Assembly: GCA_041567315.1 (NCBI GenBank) | Contig: JBFGCA010000028.1 | Span: 1 to 44,903, forward strand | Direction: 5' to 3' | DNA length: 44,903 nt | From: JBFGCA01 sp041567315 | GTDB taxonomy: Bacteria > Acidobacteriota > Thermoanaerobaculia > Multivoradales > JAHEKO01 | In this document: positions 25,338 through 32,868 of the stretch, one piece after another | Numbering within the stretch: position 1 is the first letter of the stretch | How the letters are laid out: the number at the start of each line of letters is the position of its first letter | The notes under the pieces: model-generated | Told to the model about the DNA's origin: nothing | What the model saw: the letters and a program-made list of their open reading frames with translations, nothing else | The model's database searches: none | Program-made: the position numbers and the translations under genes

Positions 25338-27839
25338 GTGCTCCTCGCTCTCTTTTTTGCCTCGGGCGCCGCGGCGCTGATCTACCAGGTGCTCTGGCTC
25401 AAGGAGCTGGGGCTGCTGTTCGGCGTCACCGCCTACGCCGCCGCCACCACGCTGGCGGCCTTCTTCCTGGGCCTGTCGGCCGGCAGTCTGGCCTGGGGCC
25501 GGCGCGCCGAGCGGCTGCGGCGGCCGCTGCGCGCCTACGCCTGGCTGGAGGTGGGGATCGCGCTCGCCGCGCTGCTCTACTTCCTGCTCCTGGACGCCTA
25601 CCGCTGGCTCTATCCGGCCCTGTTCGCGGCGGCCGGCGACCGGCCGGCCCTGCTGCTCGGCGCCAAGTTCCTGCTGGCGATGGGGGTCCTGTTTCCGCCC
25701 GCCTTCTTCATGGGGGGCACGCTGCCGGTGATGGGCCAGTACCTGATCCGCCGGGCGGAGGAGCTGGGCCGGACGGCGACCGTGCTCTACGCGGTCAACA
25801 CCTTCGGCGCCGCCGCCGGGGCGCTGGCCGCCGGCTTCTTCCTGCCGCGGCTGCTGGGGTTTCGCGCCTCCTACCTGCTGGCGATCGCCATCAATCTGGG
25901 GGTGGCGGCGATCGCCGGCTGGTGGAGCCGGGTCGAGGCAGCGGCCCCGGCGCCGGCAGCGCCCCGGACCGCCGAGGCGGCCGGCTCCGCGCCCGCCGGG
26001 CGGATCGCCGGCTGGCTGCTCTGGCTGCTGGCCTTCGCCTCGGGCGCCCTGACCCTGGCGCTCGAGGTGCTGTGGACGCGGATGTTCAGCCAGGTGCTCC
26101 AGAACTCGGTCTACACCTTCGCCATCATCCTCACGATCTTCCTGGTCGCCCTGGCCCTGGGCTCGGTGGTGGCGCACTGGCTGTGCCGGGTGGGGGCGAC
26201 CCCGGGGAGGGCCGTCTTCGCCCTGCTCACCGCCTCGGGCCTGCTCGTCGGGCTGACGCCTCTGGCCTTCTACCGGCTGAGCGGCGGGCTCCAGTACCTC
26301 GGGGCCGATCTCGGATGGGCGAGCTACGTGGCGGCGGCCTTCGGGCGCGCCGCGCTGGTGTTGCTGCTGCCCGGCATCGTCATCGGCAGCGTCTTCCCCT
26401 ATCTGATGAAGCTCGCCGAGGCGCGGATGTCGAGCGCCGGCCGGACCATCGGCCAGCTCGCCGGCGTCAACACCCTGGCCGCCATCCTCGGCTCGCTGGC
26501 GGCCGGCTTCGTGATGCTCGACCTCCTGGGTCTCTGGACCAGCATCCGCGCGGTGGCGCTGGCGTATCTGGCGCTGGCGCTGGTGGCGCTGCTCGGCATC
26601 GGCGGCGGCCGGCGCCGGCTGTTGGCGGCGCTGCCGGCGGCCGGCATCGTGACGCTGGTCCTGGTGCCGGGCTGGGCCGGCCTGGCCGACGTGCGCCTCG
26701 AGCCCGGTTCGGGCGAGCGGGTCGCCGGGCTCTGGGAGGGCGCCCACGGCACGGTGGCGGTGATCGAGCGCGACGGCGACCTGCGGCTCAAGGTCAACAA
26801 CTCCTATCTGCTGGGCACCAGCGGCTCGGCGGTCAACGAGCGGCTCCAGGCCTGGCTGCCGCTGGCCCTCCACCCGCGACCGCGGTCGGTCTTCTTCCTC
26901 GGCATGGGGACCGGCATCACCGCCGGCGCGGCACTGGCCTTCCCGGTCGAGTGGGTCACCGTCTGCGAGCTCAACGCCGACGTGGTCGAGGCGGCGAGGA
27001 CCCACTTCGGGCCCTACACCTACGGGCTGTTCGAGGACCCGCGGGTCGAGCTGCTGGCCGAGGACGGCCGCAGCTTCCTGGCCGGCACCGAGCGCCGCTA
27101 CGACCTCGTCATCGCCGACCTCTTCCTCACCTACAAGGCGGGCGTCGGCAGCCTCTACACGCTGGAGCACTTCAGGACGATCCGGGAGCGCCTGGAGCCG
27201 GGCGGGCTGTTCGTGCAGTGGCTGCCGCTCTTCGACCTGTCGCACCGCGAGTTCGGGATCATCGCCCGCACGATGCTCGAGGTGTTCCCCCAGGTCACCG
27301 CCTGGCGGCGTAGCGCGTCGCCGCGCTATCCGGTCCTGGCGCTGGTCGGCAAGGTGGATCCCGCTCCCCTCGACGCGGCGGGGCTGGCGCGGGGGCTGCG
27401 GCGATTGGCAGACCGCGGCGCGCTCGCGGCCGACGTCTGGATCGTGGGCATTCCGCTGGCGGCCTACGTCGGCAACCTGTCGGCGGCCAGCGGGCTGTTC
27501 GAGCCGTTCCCGCTGAGCACCGACGACCGGCGCCCGCTGGAGTATCTGGCGCCGATCACCGAGCGCGACTCCAAGGGGTCCCGCACTCTCGAGGTCCTGG
27601 CCTGGCAGCCGCTGGCGGCTTTCAGCGAACGGCTGCTGAGCGAGGTCCCGCCGGCGCGGGATCCCTACCTCGCGGGGATCGCGGCCCAGCGCCACCCCGA
27701 GATCCTCGCCGGGCTGGCGCTCTACAGGCACGAGACCTACCGCCGCCTGGAGCGCGCTCCGGAGGCGGCAGCCGAGCTGGAGCGGTTCCGGCGGCTGGTG
27801 GCCGCCGCGGGGGACCCGGCACCGGAGACCGAGCGGTGA
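25338..27839 (+). CDS. Fused membrane domain / spermidine-synthase-like protein
   Basis: The 833-aa protein starts at GTG 25338 with GAGGAG upstream; an open frame continuing further left is the shadow of the 28-heme gene. The N-terminal 450 residues contain about twelve hydrophobic segments (ALIYQVLWLKELGLLFGVT at the start, later ALTLALEVLWTRMFSQVLQNS), the transporter-like half of the 'fused MFS/spermidine synthase' family. The C-terminal half has a Rossmann fold: VFFLGMGTGITAGAAL, VCELNADVVEAARTHFG, LLAEDGRSFL, YDLVIADLF and LYTLEHFRTIRERLEPGGLFVQWL, matching aminopropyltransferases. Whether it makes polyamines is uncertain. Placed between two multiheme cytochrome genes, it more likely serves the cytochrome system, perhaps in modification or export; that is inference. 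Confidence 0.8.
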   Translation: MLLALFFASGAAALIYQVLWLKELGLLFGVTAYAAATTLAAFFLGLSAGSLAWGRRAERLRRPLRAYAWLEVGIALAALLYFLLLDAYRWLYPALFAAAGDRPALLLGAKFLLAMGVLFPPAFFMGGTLPVMGQYLIRRAEELGRTATVLYAVNTFGAAAGALAAGFFLPRLLGFRASYLLAIAINLGVAAIAGWWSRVEAAAPAPAAPRTAEAAGSAPAGRIAGWLLWLLAFASGALTLALEVLWTRMFSQVLQNSVYTFAIILTIFLVALALGSVVAHWLCRVGATPGRAVFALLTASGLLVGLTPLAFYRLSGGLQYLGADLGWASYVAAAFGRAALVLLLPGIVIGSVFPYLMKLAEARMSSAGRTIGQLAGVNTLAAILGSLAAGFVMLDLLGLWTSIRAVALAYLALALVALLGIGGGRRRLLAALPAAGIVTLVLVPGWAGLADVRLEPGSGERVAGLWEGAHGTVAVIERDGDLRLKVNNSYLLGTSGSAVNERLQAWLPLALHPRPRSVFFLGMGTGITAGAALAFPVEWVTVCELNADVVEAARTHFGPYTYGLFEDPRVELLAEDGRSFLAGTERRYDLVIADLFLTYKAGVGSLYTLEHFRTIRERLEPGGLFVQWLPLFDLSHREFGIIARTMLEVFPQVTAWRRSASPRYPVLALVGKVDPAPLDAAGLARGLRRLADRGALAADVWIVGIPLAAYVGNLSAASGLFEPFPLSTDDRRPLEYLAPITERDSKGSRTLEVLAWQPLAAFSERLLSEVPPARDPYLAGIAAQRHPEILAGLALYRHETYRRLERAPEAAAELERFRRLVAAAGDPAPETER

Positions 27840-27875
27840 GCTCGAACGTCGCCTGCCGCCCCGCCGGACCCGCGC

Positions 27876-27891
27876 TGGAGCGCTTCTTGCT
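27876..27891 (+). promoter_or_regulatory. Sigma-54 -24/-12 promoter candidate for the plus-strand OmcS-like gene
   Basis: TGGAGCGCTTCTTGCT has the GG and GC dinucleotides exactly 10 bp apart and a consensus TTGCT -12 element; it differs from TGGCAYRN4TTGCW only at the fourth and fifth bases. Transcription would start near 27902, leaving a leader of about 115 nt before the GTG at 28017. That leader contains several ACGAGsTT-like repeats. Confidence 0.6.
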
Positions 27892-28016
27892 TGGATGGCT
27901 GGATGAAGCCGGCGCAGACGAGCTTCGCGGCGGGAGAGCTCGGACGAGGTCTGCGAAGATCAAGCTGCGAGGACGAGGTTTCCGCGGATGAGGCTCACCC
28001 ACACGAGGTTCGCTCG

Positions 28017-29105
28017 GTGACTCTGCGCCGCGCGCTCCGGGCCGCCCGGACGGCGCTGCTCGGCCTCGCCGTCGCCGCGCCGGCCGCGGCCTTTCACGAG
28101 CAGGGCGTCTCGACCTGCGACGGCTGTCACGTGATGCACGACAGCCAGGACGGTCTGCGGGTCGCCACCGATCCGGCGGGCGGGGAGGTCCTGCTCACGG
28201 GCGAGAGCCCGAGCGACGTCTGCCTGACCTGTCACGCCGACAGCCTGGGCGCGGTGCTGGGCGCCGATCCGCTCAACCCGCCCCCCGAGAAGGGCGGCGG
28301 CAACTTCGTCTTTCTGGTCGAAGACAACCTCAACGACGCTCCCGGCGGCGCGCTGGACCCCATCCCGGGGGACGCCGCCGGGCACAACATCGTCGCCCCC
28401 GGCCACGGACTGTTCGCCGACGGCCGCCACTCGCTGGCCCCCGGCGGCACCTTCCCGGCCGGCGAGCTGGGCTGCACGAGCTGCCACGACCCCCACGGCA
28501 ACAAAGGCTTCCGCTTTCTGCACGGGACCGGCCAGGTGCAGGGCGGAACGGCGACCTTCAACTTTCCGGCCCCACAGGCCGTGGGGATCGGGCTCGGCGC
28601 GGGGGCCGAGTCGCCGGCCAACCACACCGCCTACCGCCAGGGGATGAGCGACTGGTGCGCCAACTGCCACGGCCGCTACCACGAGGGCGGTCTCTCGGCC
28701 TTCGAGCATCCGGGCGACGAGTCGCTGGGTGGCGACGAGCGCGACCGTTACAACGCCTACAACGGCGACGACGACCCGGCGGGGGGCTCGCCGGCGCTCG
28801 CCTACCTGCCCGAGGTCCCCTTCGAGGACCCCGCCGCCACTACCGGCTCGCAGGGCGGGCCCGCGGGCGGCAGCCGGGTGATGTGTCTGACCTGCCACCG
28901 GGCGCACGCCACCTCGGCCCCGGCCGCCGGCCGCTGGGACTTCAACCTGACCCTGCTGCGGGACGACGGCGCGGCGTCGGGGTCCTACCCGATCCCGGAC
29001 CCCTACCGCAGCCCCAACCAGGGCACCCTGTGCAGCAAGTGCCACGAGGGCGGGGCGCCCTCCGGGCCCGGCGGGCTCCCCAAGATCGAGCCGCCGCCGG
29101 GCTGA
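28017..29105 (+). CDS. OmcS-like hexaheme cytochrome c (second copy)
   Basis: GTG 28017 gives a signal peptide (VTLRRALRAARTALLGLAVAAPAAA) and 362 aa; a weak GAGG lies upstream. Six CxxCH motifs occur (CDGCH, CLTCH, CTSCH, CANCH, CLTCH, CSKCH). As I recall Geobacter OmcS, it shares the mature N-terminus FHxxGVxxCxGCHxMHxS, GHNIVA, PGGTFPAxxLxCxSCHDPHG, GMSxWCANCH, CxxCHRAHAS and LCxKCH, in the same order. OmcS polymerises into extracellular heme filaments in which hemes are bis-His ligated, partly between subunits. Both genes here are shorter than OmcS (about 430 aa). It is the last gene of the plus-strand cytochrome group and converges on the 29205-30710 gene. Confidence is high for the family, moderate for filament formation. 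Confidence 0.88.
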   Translation: MTLRRALRAARTALLGLAVAAPAAAFHEQGVSTCDGCHVMHDSQDGLRVATDPAGGEVLLTGESPSDVCLTCHADSLGAVLGADPLNPPPEKGGGNFVFLVEDNLNDAPGGALDPIPGDAAGHNIVAPGHGLFADGRHSLAPGGTFPAGELGCTSCHDPHGNKGFRFLHGTGQVQGGTATFNFPAPQAVGIGLGAGAESPANHTAYRQGMSDWCANCHGRYHEGGLSAFEHPGDESLGGDERDRYNAYNGDDDPAGGSPALAYLPEVPFEDPAATTGSQGGPAGGSRVMCLTCHRAHATSAPAAGRWDFNLTLLRDDGAASGSYPIPDPYRSPNQGTLCSKCHEGGAPSGPGGLPKIEPPPG

Positions 29106-29182
29106 GCGACTCCAGGCAGAGGACCGTCTGGCGCGGGTGCCGATAGTCGGGAGACCGGCCGCGGCGAGCCGGAGGCCGCGCC

Positions 29183-29203
29183 GCCGCCGAGGAATCCGGC
29201 GGC
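29183..29203. terminator. Hairpin between convergent cytochrome-locus transcripts
   Basis: GCCGCCG-(7 nt)-CGGCGGC forms a 7-bp GC-only stem in the 99-bp gap between convergent stops. It could stop transcription from either side, but no convincing T-run is present on either strand. Confidence 0.35.
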
Positions 29204-29204
29204 T

Positions 29205-30710
29205 TCAACGCGAGAGCGTCGCCAGGACTCGCTCCTCGAGGATCTTCCAGGTGTCCCCTTCTAGCGACAGGGTCAGGGTCTTGCGCACCACGTCCTGGAA
29301 GACGTCGGAATGGTAGCTCTGGGTGAAGGTAGCCCTGACCCGCGACGGCTGGAGCAGCTCCATCTCGAGCTCGGTGAGCTCTACCCGGATCCACTCCGGG
29401 CGTGACAGACGGCTGCGCCGCAGCTCCTCCCAGGCCGAGCGCTCCATGTCACCCGGCGGGTGGAAGGCGGGCGCGTAGCCGGCCAGATAGTCCTCGACCC
29501 GCCGCTCGGTCCACGCCTCGGCCCAGTTGCGGACCGCCGTCTCCGCCATCTGCAGGCTGTCGGCCGGTTCCTCGGACAGCAGAGCGGGGCTTGGTGACTC
29601 CGGTCCCGGCAGCCCGGTTTCCGTCCGCGCTGCTTCCGGCGGCACAGCCCGGGGCGGCTGTGCCGCCGGCGGAGCCCGCTCCGCGACCGAGGTCTTCTCC
29701 GGCGCGACGCGCTCCGGCTCGACCGCGGCGACCTCCGCAGCGGGCTGGCCCAGGCCGGCGGCCGCCGAGCGCAGACCGAAGACCTGCACCCGGCTCTCGA
29801 AGCCCTGGCTGACGTAGAGGTTGGCCTGGGCGTCGAGCGACAGGTCATCGGGGCGGTAGAGGGCGCCGGGTACGTTGCCGAAACCGGAGTACTCGCGGAG
29901 GCACCGGTTGTCCTGCGGCCGCCAGCGCATGAACAGCGCCCGCTGTTTGTCCAGCACCAGGACGTGGCCCTCGGCGTCGAGGGCGGCGGCCACCGGGAAG
30001 CCGGTCTGGCAGGGCGCCGTCCCCTTGACGCCGATCCCCCCCCGCCGCAAACCGGCGAGATCGAACAGCTCGATCCGCCCGGCTGTGGGCACGGCCACCA
30101 GCACCGTGTCGCCGTAGACGTCGACGTGTCCCAGGAGCTGCTCCTCGGCCTCTTCGGGGTCGAGCCCGGACGCCAGGTCGGCCGAGGCCAGGACCTCGCC
30201 GCCGCGGCCAAGGACCCACAGCCGCTGGTTGGCCCGGTCGAGGGCGTACAGCCGGTCGCCGGCCGGCGACAACGCGATCGACGCCAGGTCCGGCGCCGGC
30301 AGGCCTCCGGGGAGCCCCGTCAGCGGCACCGGACCCAGGAGCTTGCCGTCGAAGTCGAGCTGGACGATGCCGCTCGCGCCCCGGTGGATGGCGAGGACGA
30401 AGAGGTAGCCCTCTGGGTCGACCGCCACGTCGCGGGGCGCGCTGAAGACCGAGCCGCCGGTCAGCTCGAAGCGGAACAGCCCGTCGCCGTCGAAGATCAG
30501 GATCCGGTGCCCGAAGGTGTCGCAGACGAAGACCTCGCCGGTGTGCAGATCGGCGTGGACGGCGCGCGGCTGGCGGAACGCCTCGCCGCGGATCGGCAGC
30601 GCCAGGCGGCGCAGGTAGGGAGTCGCCGCCTCGTCCTGGGCCGCCGCCGGCAGGCTCGGAGCCAGGGAAGCCGCCAGGACCAGCGCGGCGCCCCGCCAGA
30701 CCGGGCTCAT
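29205..30710 (-). CDS. NHL-type beta-propeller with C-terminal NTF2-like domain
   Basis: The 501-aa protein starts at ATG 30710, overlapping the upstream gene's TGA as ATGA, with a signal peptide (LVLAASLAPSLPAAAQ). Residues about 35-310 form a six-bladed NHL-like propeller: QPRAVHADLHTGEVFVCDTFGHRILIFD, APRDVAVDPEGYLFVL, ASIALSPAGDRLYALDRANQRLWVL and RPDDLSLDAQANLYVSQGFESRVQVF. A Pro/Ala/Glu-rich linker leads to residues about 385-500, where RNWAEAWTERRVEDYLAGYAPAFHP, FTQSYHSDVFQDVVRKTLTL and WKILEERVL match the Cds6-like NTF2 domain seen on some envelope proteins. It is the last gene of the minus-strand cytochrome operon. NHL genes also accompany OmcS in Geobacter (my recollection). Confidence 0.82.
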   Translation of the reverse strand: MSPVWRGAALVLAASLAPSLPAAAQDEAATPYLRRLALPIRGEAFRQPRAVHADLHTGEVFVCDTFGHRILIFDGDGLFRFELTGGSVFSAPRDVAVDPEGYLFVLAIHRGASGIVQLDFDGKLLGPVPLTGLPGGLPAPDLASIALSPAGDRLYALDRANQRLWVLGRGGEVLASADLASGLDPEEAEEQLLGHVDVYGDTVLVAVPTAGRIELFDLAGLRRGGIGVKGTAPCQTGFPVAAALDAEGHVLVLDKQRALFMRWRPQDNRCLREYSGFGNVPGALYRPDDLSLDAQANLYVSQGFESRVQVFGLRSAAAGLGQPAAEVAAVEPERVAPEKTSVAERAPPAAQPPRAVPPEAARTETGLPGPESPSPALLSEEPADSLQMAETAVRNWAEAWTERRVEDYLAGYAPAFHPPGDMERSAWEELRRSRLSRPEWIRVELTELEMELLQPSRVRATFTQSYHSDVFQDVVRKTLTLSLEGDTWKILEERVLATLSR

Positions 30711-31609
30711 GGCGCCGTGGCCGAGGCGAGACGGCGGTAGAGCTGGACCCGGCCGTTGCCCAGGTCGGCGACGGCGAGGCGACCGTCCGGCAGCCGGGCC
30801 AGACCCGCCGGCCAGCGCAGCAGCCCCGGGTCCCAGCCGCGGCGGGCGCCGAAGCCGATCGGCCGGCCGCCGCCGTCGAGCACCAGAAGACGGCCGTTGT
30901 GGCGGTCCGAGATCACCACGTCACCGCCAGGCTCGACGACGACCCCTCCGGGCCAGGCGGGGACCGGCGGCAGCCCGGGGAGCGGCCAGCCGGCCAGGAG
31001 CTGACCGTCCGGCCCGTAGCGCCGCACCTCGGGCGGCTCGGCGAGGGTGGCGAGAACGCCGCCCCCCGGCGCGGCGGCCAGGGCGGTGACGTAGCCGTCG
31101 ACCGGGATCTCGACGACCGGATCGAGCCGCCCATCGAGCGCCAGGATCCGTCCCCCGGCCGGATCGTGGAGCCAGACGGCCCCGTCGGCGGCGGCCAGGG
31201 CCCCCGGCACGACGCCTTCGGGCAGCGGCAGCGGGCGCAGGGCGAGCCCCTCGCCCTCGGCAGCCAAGAGTCCCCCATCCTCGCGCAGCGACAGCAGATA
31301 GCGAGTCCCGTCGTGCGCCAGACCGAGCGGCGAGCCCGGCAGGGCGACCTCCCGCTCCGGTTTCCAGCCCGCGGCGCCCACCGCCAGGCGGAAGACCACC
31401 AGCCGCGAGCCGGCGGCGTCGGCGACGGCGATCTCGCCGGCGCGCCCGGCGGCCACCGCCAGCGGCCAGCTCAGATCGAACTCCCCGGTGCCGGCGAGGG
31501 TGGCGTCCCAGGCCAGGACCGGCTGGAGCGCTTCCTGACCGGCCGCCGGCCCGGGCGGTGCCGCGGCCGCCAGCAGGCCGACGACGATCGCCGCCAGCTC
31601 CCGCCTCAC
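30707..31609 (-). CDS. Exported NHL-type beta-propeller protein
   Basis: The start is GTG 31609 (VRRELAAIVVGLLAAAAPPGPAAG), preceded by GGGGAGAGG and overlapping the previous stop as GTGA; 300 aa. The mature protein is one propeller built from strands such as WPLAVAAGRAGEIAVADAAGSRLVVFR, PLGLAHDGTRYLLSLR, GALAAADGAVWLHDPAGGRILALD, WPGGVVVEPGGDVVISDRHNGRLLVLD and WPAGLARLPDGRLAVADLGNGRVQLYR. No enzyme residues are evident. Such propellers near multiheme cytochrome genes are thought to bind or guide partners in the periplasm. Start and stop overlap on both sides imply strict coupling with the 16-heme gene and the following propeller gene. Confidence 0.82.
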   Translation of the reverse strand: MRRELAAIVVGLLAAAAPPGPAAGQEALQPVLAWDATLAGTGEFDLSWPLAVAAGRAGEIAVADAAGSRLVVFRLAVGAAGWKPEREVALPGSPLGLAHDGTRYLLSLREDGGLLAAEGEGLALRPLPLPEGVVPGALAAADGAVWLHDPAGGRILALDGRLDPVVEIPVDGYVTALAAAPGGGVLATLAEPPEVRRYGPDGQLLAGWPLPGLPPVPAWPGGVVVEPGGDVVISDRHNGRLLVLDGGGRPIGFGARRGWDPGLLRWPAGLARLPDGRLAVADLGNGRVQLYRRLASATAP

Positions 31610-32868
31610 AGCCTCTCCCCCGGCTGCTGGTGGCAGCCCACGCACAGCTCGCGCTCTCCGGCGCGGTGCATCAGCTTGCGGTACGGCGCGTCGTGGACGC
31701 CGTGACAGGAGAGGCAGTCCATCGGCTGGCCGTTGCGGGGATCGCGCGACTCCACGCCCATCGGGTGGGCGACGCTGTGCTGGTGCGAATGGCAGCCGCC
31801 GCAGAGCTCCAGCGGGTCGGCGACCAGGAGCAGGGGCCGCTCGCCACCGTGCGGGTCGTGGCAGGTGGCGCAGGCCATGTCGTCGCCGTGGCTCGGATAC
31901 CGCCCCTCCTGCCCCGAGCCGGCGCCACCGGGATCGTGGCACGAGAAGCAGACGTCCCGCTGCTCGCCTTTGAGCAGCGCGCTGTCCGCCCCGCCGTGGG
32001 GGTTGTGGCAGGCCGAGCAATCGCCGCCACCGGCCGAAACGTGGGGAAACGGCGCTCGCCGCGCCCCGGTGACCTGGTCTTCGTGGCACTCGCCGCAGAG
32101 CGCCGCCTGGCCGGCCACCAGGCTTAGCGGGTCGGCGGAGCCGGCCGGCGCGTGGCAGAGCCCGCAGTCACCGTCTTCGAAAGGCGGGTGCAGCTCGGCG
32201 TGGAACAGACCGGCCCGCGCCGAGGCGTGGGGGTCGTGGCACTGCTGGCAGTCGGCGCCCTCGACCGGGTAGTTCTGGTGGTGGCGGCGGAAGGCATCGG
32301 TGAACGGATGGCAGGAGGAGCAGATGGCGCCGCCGGCGGCCACCGCCAGGGCGGCGTGCTCGGAGGCGTGGGGCTCGTGGCACCGCGAGCAGCGGCCGCG
32401 CACGAACGGGGAATGGGTCACCTTTCGCGCGGTCCATTCGGCGACCTCGGCGTGGCACTCCTCGCACAACGCCGCCCCGGGGGCGAGCAAGAGATGGTCG
32501 TGGTCGCCACCGTGGGGCTGGTGGCAGTCGCTGCAGCGGCCCTCGGCGACCGGCGGGTGGAGGTTGGGGCGCGACAGCGACTCCGTGATCTCGGCGTGGC
32601 AGCTCGCGCAGAGCGCCGCCGGACGGTCGAGGAGCAGCCCCGGGTGGCGCGCCACGTGCGGATTGTGACAGGCGGAGCACTGCCCCTCCTGCGCCGGCGG
32701 ATGGGCGACGCCGGCCTGCAGCGAGGCGGACAGATCGTCGTGGCAGGAGAGGCAGACTTCGCGCTGGTCGATCTCGACGGCCGCGACGGCCTCGGTGGCG
32801 ATCACCGTGGCGGCCAGGGCGGCAACCAGCGCCCCGGCCGCGAGCCCCCGGCTAACGGCGTCCCTCAT
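31606..32868 (-). CDS. 16-heme cytochrome c (paired CxxCH type)
   Basis: ATG 32868 overlaps the upstream TGA as ATGA and begins a separate signal peptide (MRDAVSRGLAAGALVAALAATVIATEAVAA); 420 aa. There are 16 CxxCH motifs, mostly in the doubled pattern where one CxxCH is followed after about 15-25 residues by CxxCHxPH (CLSCHDD...CSACHNPH, CASCHAE...CSDCHQPH, CGECHED...CSACHNPH). The extra His in 'CHxPH' is a likely distal ligand. Upstream reading-frame continuation to 34668 is antisense noise over the 26-heme gene. It should be a periplasmic or outer-membrane-associated electron carrier working with the barrel and 26-heme protein encoded in the same operon. Confidence 0.92.
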   Translation of the reverse strand: MRDAVSRGLAAGALVAALAATVIATEAVAAVEIDQREVCLSCHDDLSASLQAGVAHPPAQEGQCSACHNPHVARHPGLLLDRPAALCASCHAEITESLSRPNLHPPVAEGRCSDCHQPHGGDHDHLLLAPGAALCEECHAEVAEWTARKVTHSPFVRGRCSRCHEPHASEHAALAVAAGGAICSSCHPFTDAFRRHHQNYPVEGADCQQCHDPHASARAGLFHAELHPPFEDGDCGLCHAPAGSADPLSLVAGQAALCGECHEDQVTGARRAPFPHVSAGGGDCSACHNPHGGADSALLKGEQRDVCFSCHDPGGAGSGQEGRYPSHGDDMACATCHDPHGGERPLLLVADPLELCGGCHSHQHSVAHPMGVESRDPRNGQPMDCLSCHGVHDAPYRKLMHRAGERELCVGCHQQPGERL

